The position numbers were made by a program, and so were the translations under genes. From contig CANRWW010000006.1 of NCBI GenBank assembly GCA_947643665.1, positions 1-64,000 of the forward strand: a stretch of DNA of 64,000 bases. Direction: 5' to 3'. The stretch is from an uncultured Porphyromonadaceae bacterium (GTDB lineage: Bacteria > Bacteroidota > Bacteroidia > Bacteroidales > Muribaculaceae). The notes under the pieces are model-generated. The model was not told where the DNA came from and searched no databases. It saw only the letters and a program-made list of their open reading frames with translations. Positions 26,778 to 35,697 of the stretch are shown in pieces (the first letter of the stretch is position 1; each line of letters begins with the position of its first letter).

Positions 26778-27944
26778 ATGAAAAGAATACTCTTTTGTAT
26801 TGAAAATTTCCAACATGGTGGTATAACGAAGGCGCTTGAAAATATTATTTCGCTTGTTGATAAAGAGAAATATGATGTTGGAATTTTCGTTGTAAATCAA
26901 GAGGATGGTCCTTATAAAGATATTTTTGTTCCTTATTTGAAATATCCGGCAGATAAGTTCCTTAATGCATATTGCACTAATTATAGGAAATACCATGGAA
27001 TAAAAAAACTGTCATTACTTGCGCTTAAATTTGCAAGAAAGACTTTGGCAAAATTTTCTTATGACCCTTTTGAAAAGTTGTTGGCAAAATGGGCAAAGCG
27101 AATATCAAATGATAATTTTGATTGCGTCATAGCATTTGCTGAGGGGTATATAACAAATTTTGTTTCAAAAATCAAGGGACATAAAATTGCATGGATACAC
27201 ATTGATTACAAACGATACCTTACGTATTCAGGCAATCCTAATGAAAAATCTGTATATGGTAAATACGGCAGTATAGTGATTCCAAGCCGTTTTTCCAGTG
27301 CTTCATTTGCGGAAACATATCCAGAGCTTACTGAGAAAATAAGAATTATCCCAAATGTCATCAATTGTGAGATAGTTAAAAATAAGTCTGTTGAAACTTC
27401 AAATCTTGACAAACGTTTTACTACTGATTGTTTTACACTCGTTTCTGTCGGCAGGGTTTGTTATGAGAAACGTTTTTTCCAGATACCGGTAATTGCCAGA
27501 AAGTTAAAATCCAGAGGTATTAATTTCAAGTGGTATATAATAGGCGATGGTTCTGAACCTGAAACGGCTACATTGCTGAGGTCTATAAATAGTGAAAATG
27601 TTACAGATTGCGTAATTCCACTTGGACGGAAAGACAATCCATATCCATATATAGCAAAAAGCGACCTGTTGGTTAGCACTTCACTTTCTGAAACATTCTC
27701 ATATGTGGTGTTTGAGGCAAAAATTCTGGGCGTACCGGTTGTTTGCGCAGATTTTGGTACTGCACCTGAGATTGTAAATGAAAATGAAGGGATAATATCC
27801 ACTATATCTGATATGGATGGGCGTATTTATGAATTATTATCAGATCATACCAGATTAAACCAACTGAAATGTAATCTAAGAGATTATAGGTATGATAATG
27901 CCTCTGTATTAAATGAAATTTATAAGTCAATCAACAATATATGA
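26778..27944 (+). CDS. GT4 family glycosyltransferase
   Basis: A 388-aa GT-B glycosyltransferase with the N-terminal RILFCIENFQHGGITKALENI loop, a second domain beginning TLVSVGRVCYEKRFFQIP (~222) and the E-x7-E donor site in STSLSETFSYVVFEAKILG (~301-319). ATG 26778 is chosen because the Rossmann strand follows directly; a TTG at 26769 would overlap the previous stop. It overlaps the following acyltransferase by ATGA. It resembles the GT4 group that transfers galactose or GalNAc-type sugars, but specificity is not assigned. Confidence 0.87.
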   Translation: MKRILFCIENFQHGGITKALENIISLVDKEKYDVGIFVVNQEDGPYKDIFVPYLKYPADKFLNAYCTNYRKYHGIKKLSLLALKFARKTLAKFSYDPFEKLLAKWAKRISNDNFDCVIAFAEGYITNFVSKIKGHKIAWIHIDYKRYLTYSGNPNEKSVYGKYGSIVIPSRFSSASFAETYPELTEKIRIIPNVINCEIVKNKSVETSNLDKRFTTDCFTLVSVGRVCYEKRFFQIPVIARKLKSRGINFKWYIIGDGSEPETATLLRSINSENVTDCVIPLGRKDNPYPYIAKSDLLVSTSLSETFSYVVFEAKILGVPVVCADFGTAPEIVNENEGIISTISDMDGRIYELLSDHTRLNQLKCNLRDYRYDNASVLNEIYKSINNI

Positions 27945-28936
27945 TGCTTGTTTCAAAAAATTCAGATTTAACAGGTTTAGATATTGTTAAATTTCTAATG
28001 GCATTTGCTGTAATTGCGATACACTGCCGTCACGAAGGACTTGTTGGTGCTTCAGAATGGCCATTAGGAATTGAGTGGATTGTCAAAATGGCAGTCCCGT
28101 TTTTCTTTATTGCATCCGGATCTTTATTGGCGCGTAGATTTGATGGTGTAGATATTCCAACTGACGAACAACGGAATGTCTTAAGGCGGCGGGCATTGAC
28201 ATTATTTCGTATTTTTGGATTTTGGTTATTGATTTATTTGCCAATTGCAATATATGTATATGTTGGTGATGGTACGATATGGTGGAAAGCCGTGGCAGGT
28301 TATGTTTATAAAGTGTTGACAGGTGGCCATTCTTTGTGGGCTTGGCAGTTATGGTTCATTTACTCTATGGCATTTGTCTTTTTATTATATAGCATAACAT
28401 TATTATCAAAACACACTGTAATAGCATTATTTGTCTTTTTCATAATGCTTTCCTTTATAAATTCAGCGTTTGTACAATATGGCATACAATCGCTTAAATG
28501 GGTATACGTGCTGACACACAGTACATTAGGGGGGGGTGAATGTTTGACGGCTGGCATACTGTTCTATCGTTTTCAGAAACAAATCAATAGACTGTTTATT
28601 GCATTGATACTTTCTATGGCCAGTTTTATATTGTATGTTTATGAATTGCCCATTTTTGCTTTGTTAGGAGGTCTTTCGCTCTTTATATTGGCTTTACATA
28701 TAAATCCTGTAACGAAACCGGTATTTTTAACGTTACGTCGTTTAAGCATGTGGATTTATTATCTTCATATGATAATAGTGTTCTTTATTGTGACGTTCGT
28801 TGTCCCGAGATTTAGTCTTACATTGTTTGAAGTTTTTATTATAGATGCTATTTTGACCTTTATTGTTGCTTATTTTGTGGATTATTGCCAAATTCATGTG
28901 AAGTGTTTGGCGCCATTGAGTTTATTGATAAAATAG
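27941..28936 (+). CDS. third acyltransferase-3, in frame, with a G8 tract
   Basis: A 331-aa AcylT-3 membrane protein that is intact: GLDIVKFLMAFAVIAIHCRH with the N-terminal histidine (~27), about ten hydrophobic helices, and WIYYLHMIIVF near the C-terminus. A G8 run (28529-28536) encodes L-G-G-G-E about two thirds along, so a change of one base would cut off the last third. This is the same kind of switch that has turned off the other two acyltransferases here. It would O-acylate a sugar of the polymer from the membrane. Confidence 0.87.
   Translation: MMLVSKNSDLTGLDIVKFLMAFAVIAIHCRHEGLVGASEWPLGIEWIVKMAVPFFFIASGSLLARRFDGVDIPTDEQRNVLRRRALTLFRIFGFWLLIYLPIAIYVYVGDGTIWWKAVAGYVYKVLTGGHSLWAWQLWFIYSMAFVFLLYSITLLSKHTVIALFVFFIMLSFINSAFVQYGIQSLKWVYVLTHSTLGGGECLTAGILFYRFQKQINRLFIALILSMASFILYVYELPIFALLGGLSLFILALHINPVTKPVFLTLRRLSMWIYYLHMIIVFFIVTFVVPRFSLTLFEVFIIDAILTFIVAYFVDYCQIHVKCLAPLSLLIK
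28529..28536 (+). repeat. G8 homopolymer, in frame, in acyltransferase
   Basis: Eight G following ACA TTA, giving T-L-G-G-G-E-C. The TTA-G8 context is the same as the restored context of the 17913 tract. Confidence 0.7.
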
Positions 28937-28976
28937 TGTTTGAGTAGATATGTGCTAATTTTTGGATTGTGGAACT

Positions 28977-29969
28977 ATGTTTTTATCAATTGTAATTCCG
29001 ATATATAATGGAGCGGATACTATCAAGAGGTGTCTTGACAGTATATGGAACCAAGGACTGCCAGAAAATGATTTTGAGGTAATTTGTGTTGATGATTGCT
29101 CCAAAGATGACACAATATTTTTGTTGTCGGAAATTGCAAAAGAGCATCCACAACTAAAAGTTGTAAAAAACAGAGAAAGTTTGCGTGCTGGTGGTGCGAG
29201 AAATCATGGGGTGCGTGAAGCTCAAGGACGCTATATCCAGTTTATTGACGCTGATGACTATTTTCATCCAGGTTCGTTAAAAACGGCATATTTGTATCAA
29301 AAAGAAATGGCTTCGGGGGGGGTGGATATCTTAGTGTGCGATTTTGCAAGACATACCTTGCAAAAGGTTAACGATGAATTGGTTCATAGATTCCCGTCTA
29401 CAGACATAATGACAGGGCGAAAATTTTTTGTAGTAAATTCTTTGCCATATGCTCCATGGAAATATATGTTTAGGCGGGAACTGATGATAGATAATAAAAT
29501 ATTTTTTGCTGAAAAAGTAAGTTGTGAGGATGTTGATTGGTCGCATAAAATCGCATTTTATGCAAAAACGATGCAGTATAAACCGATATTGCTCACACAT
29601 TACATATTGTCTGAGTCAAGCCAGACTGGTAGCGAATACAAAAAGGCGACCACTGTTTTTCATAGACTGATGGCTGGAAAACGTTTAACGGATTTGGTTC
29701 ATTTATGCAATACGGATGAAGAAAAATCCCGAATTATCGCAGTCGCACAGCAAACATTATTAAATGGTGTGATTTTTCTATGTGCGGTGTTTTCTAATCC
29801 TGTAAAAAAAGCTGATATTGTTAGGGATTGTATTGACAATCAGTTGAATTGGAGAAAAGAATTGCGGATTATAAGGAGATTCCCTCTGATGTATGGCTTG
29901 GCTTCTACTGCAATAGCACCTTTGTTTAGAACTGCGATTTATATTAGACGTAAATTTTTTGGAAGATAA
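28977..29969 (+). CDS. GT2 family glycosyltransferase with a G8 tract
   Basis: A 330-aa GT-A enzyme: LSIVIPIYNGADTIKRCLDS at the N-terminus, VDDCSKDDT (~37-45), RAGGARNHG loop and FIDADDYFHPGS (~88-99). ATG 28977 is preferred over a TTG five codons earlier because the catalytic domain begins immediately. A G8 run at 29315-29322 encodes A-S-G-G-V-D just after the DxD region, so slippage would abolish the C-terminal half. It lies less than 0.8 kb from the G8 tract of the preceding acyltransferase. Confidence 0.88.
   Translation: MFLSIVIPIYNGADTIKRCLDSIWNQGLPENDFEVICVDDCSKDDTIFLLSEIAKEHPQLKVVKNRESLRAGGARNHGVREAQGRYIQFIDADDYFHPGSLKTAYLYQKEMASGGVDILVCDFARHTLQKVNDELVHRFPSTDIMTGRKFFVVNSLPYAPWKYMFRRELMIDNKIFFAEKVSCEDVDWSHKIAFYAKTMQYKPILLTHYILSESSQTGSEYKKATTVFHRLMAGKRLTDLVHLCNTDEEKSRIIAVAQQTLLNGVIFLCAVFSNPVKKADIVRDCIDNQLNWRKELRIIRRFPLMYGLASTAIAPLFRTAIYIRRKFFGR
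29315..29322 (+). repeat. G8 homopolymer, in frame, in GT2 gene
   Basis: Eight G in GCT TCG GGG GGG GTG, in frame (ON) as sequenced. Confidence 0.7.
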
Positions 29970-29971
29970 TT

Positions 29972-30934
29972 ATGGATTTGACTGTGGCAATATGCATGTA
30001 TAATGCAGAAAAATATATAAAAGAGACGTTAGAATGCATTTCAAATCAGACGCGACAAGATTTTCGTTTGTTGTTTATAAATGACTGTTCTACCGATAAT
30101 TCAGTAGAAATAGTCAAACAATATTTTGAAGAGTATCCTCGTCAATATGAAATCGTCACAATGAGTTGCAACAAAGGGCTCTGTGCAGGACGTCGGTATG
30201 TGGAAGAAAATACCGAAACCAAATATTTGCTTTTTGTTGATGCTGACGATCGGCCATTGCCTCAGTATGTTGAAAAACTGTATGACAAGATCACATCTGA
30301 TCCCCAACTGATGGCTGTTGGTTGCTATTTGGAATATATTAACATATATGGTGAACGTGTTCCCGGTGGTATATTCCTGGGAGAGAAAGACAAGGAGAGT
30401 TTCTATGAAAAAGCTAAAAAAGAGAAACTGATCTTCATGGCATCAACTTCTATATACAATAGGGAGCTCGCTTTGTCTGTTGGTGGTCATAATACAGATG
30501 GATTCCCAGACGGAAAGCCTCGTTATCAAGATTTGTGTGAAGATCTTGATTTATGGACAAGAATGAGCGATTTATATGCAAAGGGATATGCAATCATAGT
30601 CCTACCAGAATCATTATATCAATATAGGAAAGGTGAAGGTATGTCAACCAGCTCTTTTGGTATGATTCTGCGTATGCGGCATATCAAGACAAATCTGAAA
30701 CGCCGTCGTCGTGGCGAACCTGAGTTGACGTTCATAGAGTTTCGTGAACAAATGCCTGATGATGAGTTGAAGCATTTGAAACGTGAAGCAAAATCTGCAG
30801 ACATGCTACGTAACGGATATTATAGTTTACGTAATGGAAAAGTCTTTTCAGGTTTTAAACTTCTTGCAGGTTCGGTAGTTGCCAATCCACGTTATTTCTA
30901 CAATAAGGTAAAACATAATCTATTGAGATTTTAA
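29972..30934 (+). CDS. GT2 family glycosyltransferase
   Basis: A 320-aa GT-A enzyme: LTVAICMYNAEKYIKETLEC at the N-terminus, INDCSTDNS (~35-43), the GLCAGRRYV donor loop and FVDADDRPLPQY (~89-100), with GGHNTDGFPDGKPRYQDLCEDLDLW providing the acceptor-side acidic residues (two segments, ~170-194). It follows the previous GT2 by 2 nt and overlaps the next gene by 1 nt. It is the last clearly AT-rich gene before the GC-richer distal block. Confidence 0.87.
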   Translation: MDLTVAICMYNAEKYIKETLECISNQTRQDFRLLFINDCSTDNSVEIVKQYFEEYPRQYEIVTMSCNKGLCAGRRYVEENTETKYLLFVDADDRPLPQYVEKLYDKITSDPQLMAVGCYLEYINIYGERVPGGIFLGEKDKESFYEKAKKEKLIFMASTSIYNRELALSVGGHNTDGFPDGKPRYQDLCEDLDLWTRMSDLYAKGYAIIVLPESLYQYRKGEGMSTSSFGMILRMRHIKTNLKRRRRGEPELTFIEFREQMPDDELKHLKREAKSADMLRNGYYSLRNGKVFSGFKLLAGSVVANPRYFYNKVKHNLLRF

Positions 30935-32259
30935 TGCATAACAATTATACATCTGAATTCCAAACCAAATTATTCAAACTGCTGAACGAAACGGTCAGTT
31001 ATGTCGTTTTACGCAACTTTGAGGGACTTCCGGAGCGTAATGACAGTCGTGACATAGATATCGCTATAAGTCGTGAAGACTATTATCGTCTCAAACCGCA
31101 ATTGATTGAACTTATTGAGGACTTGGGATGGAAAATTATTACCTATCTTAATTCGGATAGGTTGGTTACATGGGTGGCCGGATATGTCAATAGCCAGAAT
31201 GAAACAGAGCTGATCCAACTTGATTTCTTTTTTAACACTTCGGTGTTTGGCATAGAATTGATGTCAATAAATGAACTGTTGAATGATAGGCAGTTCAACG
31301 GCGACGTATATTATCCCAGTATTGAAGTCCAGTTCCTTGACAAATACCTGTACGATCGGGCTGTGGGTGCGCCGTACCCTAAGAAATACCAGGCTGTCAA
31401 GGAGGCCGCTCAGGATTCTCCCGCCGTTAAAGCGAAACTCAAGCAACTTTTCGGGGTTGGCACTGTCCAGGAATGCGATAAGACTTCTGGCCGCAAATTG
31501 TTGTGTAATGCGATCGGATGGAATCTTTGTCATCGTCCATTTGGGTTAGCCGCAGGCGTTTCGCGTTTCTTGCAGACATTTATAGGAAACTATCTTATGT
31601 CGCGTACAGGCTTCTCTGTGGGATTCACTGGTCCCGACGGTTCTGGAAAGACTACCGTAATTGATCGCACCATAGAACGGCTAGGAGATGTATTTGCCAC
31701 TGCACATTCATACTATCATTTCCGTCCGGCTCTATTCGGTAATCTTGGCGATGTGGCGCATTCAGCGGGGCTGAAAAAAGAGGTAGACCGCAACTATAGC
31801 GATCCTCACCGTGGAGGTAAAACCGGCGTTCTTTCCTCTGTTGCCAGATTATGCTATTATTCAGTTGATTATATCTTTGGATATTTTTCCAAAGTGAAAA
31901 CCAAGACACGCATCACGCGTCTTGTAATTTTCGACCGTTATTTTACAGACATAATATGCGACAGCCGTAGATCGCGTATTTATCTTCCTCCTAAATTCCT
32001 GAATCTGTGGCGCAAACTCTTGATCCCTTCTCTGGATTATAATATCCTTCTTACGGCATCGTCAGACACCATTCTCTCGCGTAAACGTGAACTTGATGAA
32101 GCCGGCATACGTGCCATCAACGACCGCATTGACTATCTTGCCCCACAGAAAGGATATTTCAAGGTGCTGAATGAAAGTACCCCCGATGAGGCGGTTACCA
32201 TAATCCTCAACCATATTTTCGACCAGCAACATAATAAAAACTTGAAACGTTTGAAATAA
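30934..32259 (+). CDS. nucleotidyltransferase-like / thymidylate-kinase-like fusion
   Basis: A 441-aa two-domain protein. Residues ~15-170 resemble a minimal nucleotidyltransferase fold (YVVLRNFEGLPERN, then DIDIAI with paired acidic residues near 38-41). Residues ~225-430 are a P-loop kinase of the thymidylate-kinase type: Walker A FTGPDGSGKTTVIDR (~231-245) and VIFDRYFTD (~330-338). Such fusions occur in capsule loci but their substrate is not established. With the APH-like kinase two genes downstream it may install or recycle phosphate on the glycan or its precursor (inference). Codon use shifts here toward higher GC. Confidence 0.75.
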   Translation: MHNNYTSEFQTKLFKLLNETVSYVVLRNFEGLPERNDSRDIDIAISREDYYRLKPQLIELIEDLGWKIITYLNSDRLVTWVAGYVNSQNETELIQLDFFFNTSVFGIELMSINELLNDRQFNGDVYYPSIEVQFLDKYLYDRAVGAPYPKKYQAVKEAAQDSPAVKAKLKQLFGVGTVQECDKTSGRKLLCNAIGWNLCHRPFGLAAGVSRFLQTFIGNYLMSRTGFSVGFTGPDGSGKTTVIDRTIERLGDVFATAHSYYHFRPALFGNLGDVAHSAGLKKEVDRNYSDPHRGGKTGVLSSVARLCYYSVDYIFGYFSKVKTKTRITRLVIFDRYFTDIICDSRRSRIYLPPKFLNLWRKLLIPSLDYNILLTASSDTILSRKRELDEAGIRAINDRIDYLAPQKGYFKVLNESTPDEAVTIILNHIFDQQHNKNLKRLK

Positions 32260-32269
32260 AGCTGTTGAT

Positions 32270-33490
32270 ATGTCACGACTGAAGATTTTCATATCGGCAT
32301 ACGCCTGTGAGCCTGGGCTAGGTAGCGAGATCGGCGTGGGATGGCATTGGGTACTTGAGATGTCGCGCTATTTCGAGTTGTGGGTGCTCACACGCGAGAG
32401 CAACAGGGGTTCAATAGAGCCGTGGATCAAAGAACACCCCGAATACGGCGGTATACATTTCCTCTATTTCGACTTGCCGAAATGGGCACGCTTTTGGAAA
32501 AAAGGTCTCCGTGGCGTCAGGACATATTACAACATCTGGCAACGGTTGACAAACCGCATTGTGCGAAGTACAATGCGTGATAATGGGATACGGATATTCC
32601 ACCATCTGACCTACGGCAATGCTTTATGGAGCGTAAGCAGTTACGGTTCACGTCAGAAATTCATCTGGGGACCTATCGGCGGATTAGAAACCATACCTGA
32701 AGATTTTTCAAGGCATTATGCCCGTAAATCGCGGCTGATAGAAAGCATACGGCGTTTTTCTGTCAAATCCGCATGTAAGAGTCCTGCATTGAAAAGAAGG
32801 GCATGTCGTGCCGATTTGATTTTATGTAAAACAGAGCTGACCCGCAATCTGTTACCTGCCAAGGCACAGGAAAATGCGGTACTTTTCACTGATGTCGCCA
32901 CAGATACATCTGTGGCATCCATCGCACCTACTGAAGCTCACACCGGATTATGCTGTTTGGCAGTAGGAAGATTGGATGCCTGGCGCGGATTTGACATAGC
33001 AATAGAGGCTGTGGCAAAAGCGATAGAGACTTATCCGGAGATCCGTTTGGGCATAATGGGAAAAGGTGTGGACCGTGACCGTCTTGAAAGCCTTGCGAAG
33101 AAACTTGGGGTCAGTGAGAATGTGATATTCCTTGGATCGGTGCCTCCCGACGATTATCTCAGGCTTATGGCAGAGACCGATATCGTCCTGAATCCGGCCC
33201 TGAAAGAGGGGGCGGTAACAGTGTCTTTCGATGCCATGGCACTCGGAAAACCTCTTGTCGCACTTGACACAACAGGGTATACCCGTTATTTCAAACCGGA
33301 CTTTTCCATTGTCATACCGCGTCGTGACCGTAACCATGTTGTTTCCGATTTTGCAAACGCCATACTGTCGCTTACAGATCCTGGTCTGAGGCATAAAATG
33401 GGAGAAAAGGCCAAAGAGGAGGCCTGCAACATATCCTGGCATCATCACGGCGAGGAAATACGCGACATAATACTACATGCTATCAATTGA
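32270..33490 (+). CDS. GT4 family glycosyltransferase
   Basis: A 406-aa GT-B glycosyltransferase: LKIFISAYACEPGLGSEIGV with the N-terminal glycine-rich loop, CCLAVGRLDAWRGFDIAI (~225-242) opening the second domain, and a donor site in NPALKEGAVTVSFDAMALG where the second acidic residue of the usual E-x7-E appears as Asp (~307-325). It begins 10 nt after the fusion kinase and overlaps the APH-like kinase gene by 14 nt. Confidence 0.85.
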   Translation: MSRLKIFISAYACEPGLGSEIGVGWHWVLEMSRYFELWVLTRESNRGSIEPWIKEHPEYGGIHFLYFDLPKWARFWKKGLRGVRTYYNIWQRLTNRIVRSTMRDNGIRIFHHLTYGNALWSVSSYGSRQKFIWGPIGGLETIPEDFSRHYARKSRLIESIRRFSVKSACKSPALKRRACRADLILCKTELTRNLLPAKAQENAVLFTDVATDTSVASIAPTEAHTGLCCLAVGRLDAWRGFDIAIEAVAKAIETYPEIRLGIMGKGVDRDRLESLAKKLGVSENVIFLGSVPPDDYLRLMAETDIVLNPALKEGAVTVSFDAMALGKPLVALDTTGYTRYFKPDFSIVIPRRDRNHVVSDFANAILSLTDPGLRHKMGEKAKEEACNISWHHHGEEIRDIILHAIN

Positions 33491-34559
33491 TTCCGTTATT
33501 GTCAGTGGAGGCAAACCGGCTTATCGGTTTTCTAATGCTGATGGTAAAACCTGGCTTGTGCCACGCAAAAACCTTTCCACTGCTTTACAGCTTTATCAGC
33601 CAAGTGGAGTGAAAGGCAAAATGCTTAAGGCGCTGTTCCCTTCGCTGCACTGGCTGAAACCGGTGCGTGGTGTTCTCCACGCATCCTGTGAGGCAGTCGG
33701 CTTGCGACCGGATATTTGTTCTGCGTTGATAGACGCTCTTGGAAGAAACGAACTGGAATTTTCTATCTTCGGGGGAACTCCCTCCATCCACCAGAAAATA
33801 ACAGTCCAGATATTCAACAAACGAAAAATTCTGGGATATTGCAAGTTGACCGATTCTGATGCCATAAGGGATCTTTTTATTCATGAAAAGGCCCTGCTTG
33901 ATGATCTACAGGCTGCCGGTATTGAAAACATACCCCGTTGCCTTGCATGTTTAACTCTCGCAGATGGCACATCAGTATTCATACAATCCACAGTAAAGAC
34001 AGCCCGGTCATTCTCACCTTACAGATGGACACCACTGCATGAGGAATTCTTGACGAGAATGTCAGAACGGACTTTGACCACATTGAAGTTTGACCACTCC
34101 GATTTTGGTCGATCGTTGCTTGCGCTTAAAGAAAACTTGCATCGGTTTCCTCAGGAATTGCTTCAGACCATACACCGGTCATTATCCATAGTCCTTGAGC
34201 AAAATATAGGCCACCAGGTGAAATACTCTGCATTCCATGCCGATTTCACCCCATGGAACATGCTCATTGAAAACGGTCAATTGTTTGTTTTCGATTGGGA
34301 ATACGGACGCATGACATATCCTCCGATGCTTGACCGCTACCATTTTTTTACGCAGCAAGCATTACATGTGGCTCATCTTTCTCCTGAACAGCTCTATGCA
34401 TGGTTTGTCCGTCAGCCATGGTTTGACAATAGGGAGTACGAAATGTATCTTCTGGATATAATATCGCGTTTTACACTCCGCGAAGAAGGAGTGCTTCCAT
34501 CTTCACTGATTGGCATGCTGCACAATTGGTGTGGACTTCTTGCATTTGTCGCCGAATAA
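33477..34559 (+). CDS. APH-like (aminoglycoside/choline kinase fold) phosphotransferase
   Basis: A 360-aa protein with the catalytic loop HADFTPWNML (His and Asp ~253-255, Asn ~259) and the metal-binding FDWEYG (~270-275) of the APH/choline kinase superfamily. The N-terminal half is divergent, with a strand-rich ATP-lobe region around residues 80-150. In a polysaccharide locus it more plausibly phosphorylates a sugar, glycan or small alcohol than an antibiotic. It overlaps the upstream GT4 by 14 nt, which suggests the two act on one branch. Substrate unknown. Confidence 0.8.
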   Translation: MLSIDSVIVSGGKPAYRFSNADGKTWLVPRKNLSTALQLYQPSGVKGKMLKALFPSLHWLKPVRGVLHASCEAVGLRPDICSALIDALGRNELEFSIFGGTPSIHQKITVQIFNKRKILGYCKLTDSDAIRDLFIHEKALLDDLQAAGIENIPRCLACLTLADGTSVFIQSTVKTARSFSPYRWTPLHEEFLTRMSERTLTTLKFDHSDFGRSLLALKENLHRFPQELLQTIHRSLSIVLEQNIGHQVKYSAFHADFTPWNMLIENGQLFVFDWEYGRMTYPPMLDRYHFFTQQALHVAHLSPEQLYAWFVRQPWFDNREYEMYLLDIISRFTLREEGVLPSSLIGMLHNWCGLLAFVAE

Positions 34560-34592
34560 AATCGGCCACCTACACTTATCAACATTATTATC

Positions 34593-35678
34593 ATGAAACG
34601 GCGTATCGTCTGTTTCCATCTTCTGAACGATTTCAGTGGAAGCCCTAAAGTACTCCATGATGTATTGGAGGGGTTGCTGGAGGATGGCCATGAAGTAGAC
34701 TTGGTCACAAGCAGGGGAGGGGTTCTTGACACTCTGAAAAATGGCCGGCTCAGGCGCAGGAGTCATAGCTATGCATTCTCTTCAAACCCTCTGGTGACTA
34801 TATTCAGATATACGGCTGCCCAATTTCTTACTTTCTGTATGGCATTCCGTTACTTTTTCAGGCGTGATGTCATTTTTTATATCAACACTATTCTCCCTGT
34901 CGGTCCGGCTATAGCCGGGCGCCTTATGGGTAAACGTGTGATTTACCACTATCATGAAAATGCCTTTGTAAAAGGACGTTTTTATACGACTTTGGCAAAG
35001 GTAATGGAGCGCATAGCCCATGGCATCATATGCGTTTCGGCATATCAGGCGTCTTTCCTTAAACGTAAGCGTGGGGTAGAAGTGGTTCCCAATGCCCTTT
35101 CAACAGATTTTATTGATAAGTTGCATCCTGATCAGGCTGCATCGTTTGAGCGCAAAACCGTCCTTATGCTTTCCTCCCTTAAGGCATACAAAGGAACTGT
35201 TGAATTTATCAATCTTGCCCGGCTATTGCCTGAATTCAAGTTTGTTCTGGTCATAAATGATACTCCTGAGGCTATTCGCCAATGGATGGACAAAGAGAAG
35301 ATGGTATTAACCGGGAATTTGACAATCCATCCGCGCACATCCGATGTCGCCCGGTTCTATAATTCTTCATCATTGGTTTTGAACCTCTCTGATCCGCGCC
35401 TCTTTATAGAGACGTTCGGCCTTACCGCACTTGAGGCGATGTCATGTGCGCTGCCTGTAATAGTACCCGAGGTTGGAGGCATTGCTGAAATGGTAGAAGA
35501 TGGAGTGAACGGATACCATATTGATTGCAAGGACACCAACCGGCTTGTAAATGCGATCAAGTCAATTCTTACCGACAAAGATACCTATATGAGCCTTTCC
35601 AGCGAGGCTCTTGATGTGTCCTGCAGGTTCAATCGGGATGCTATGTTGAAAAAGATCTCATACCGGCTTTTCAATTGA
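34593..35678 (+). CDS. GT4 family glycosyltransferase
   Basis: A 361-aa GT-B glycosyltransferase: RRIVCFHLLNDFSGSPKVLH at the N-terminus, IIYHYHENAF-like acceptor helix (VIYHYHENAFVKGR, ~113), TVLMLSSLKAYKGTVEF (~188-204) and the E-x7-E site in LFIETFGLTALEAMSCALPV (~269-288). It starts 33 nt after the APH-like kinase. Specificity not assigned. Confidence 0.86.
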   Translation: MKRRIVCFHLLNDFSGSPKVLHDVLEGLLEDGHEVDLVTSRGGVLDTLKNGRLRRRSHSYAFSSNPLVTIFRYTAAQFLTFCMAFRYFFRRDVIFYINTILPVGPAIAGRLMGKRVIYHYHENAFVKGRFYTTLAKVMERIAHGIICVSAYQASFLKRKRGVEVVPNALSTDFIDKLHPDQAASFERKTVLMLSSLKAYKGTVEFINLARLLPEFKFVLVINDTPEAIRQWMDKEKMVLTGNLTIHPRTSDVARFYNSSSLVLNLSDPRLFIETFGLTALEAMSCALPVIVPEVGGIAEMVEDGVNGYHIDCKDTNRLVNAIKSILTDKDTYMSLSSEALDVSCRFNRDAMLKKISYRLFN

Positions 35679-35697
35679 AAGAAACCCCTTTACGATT

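Noticed and set aside
33477..34559. APH-like protein as antibiotic resistance gene
   Set aside because: Only the general kinase motifs are shared; its place in a coupled polysaccharide operon points to a glycan-related substrate.
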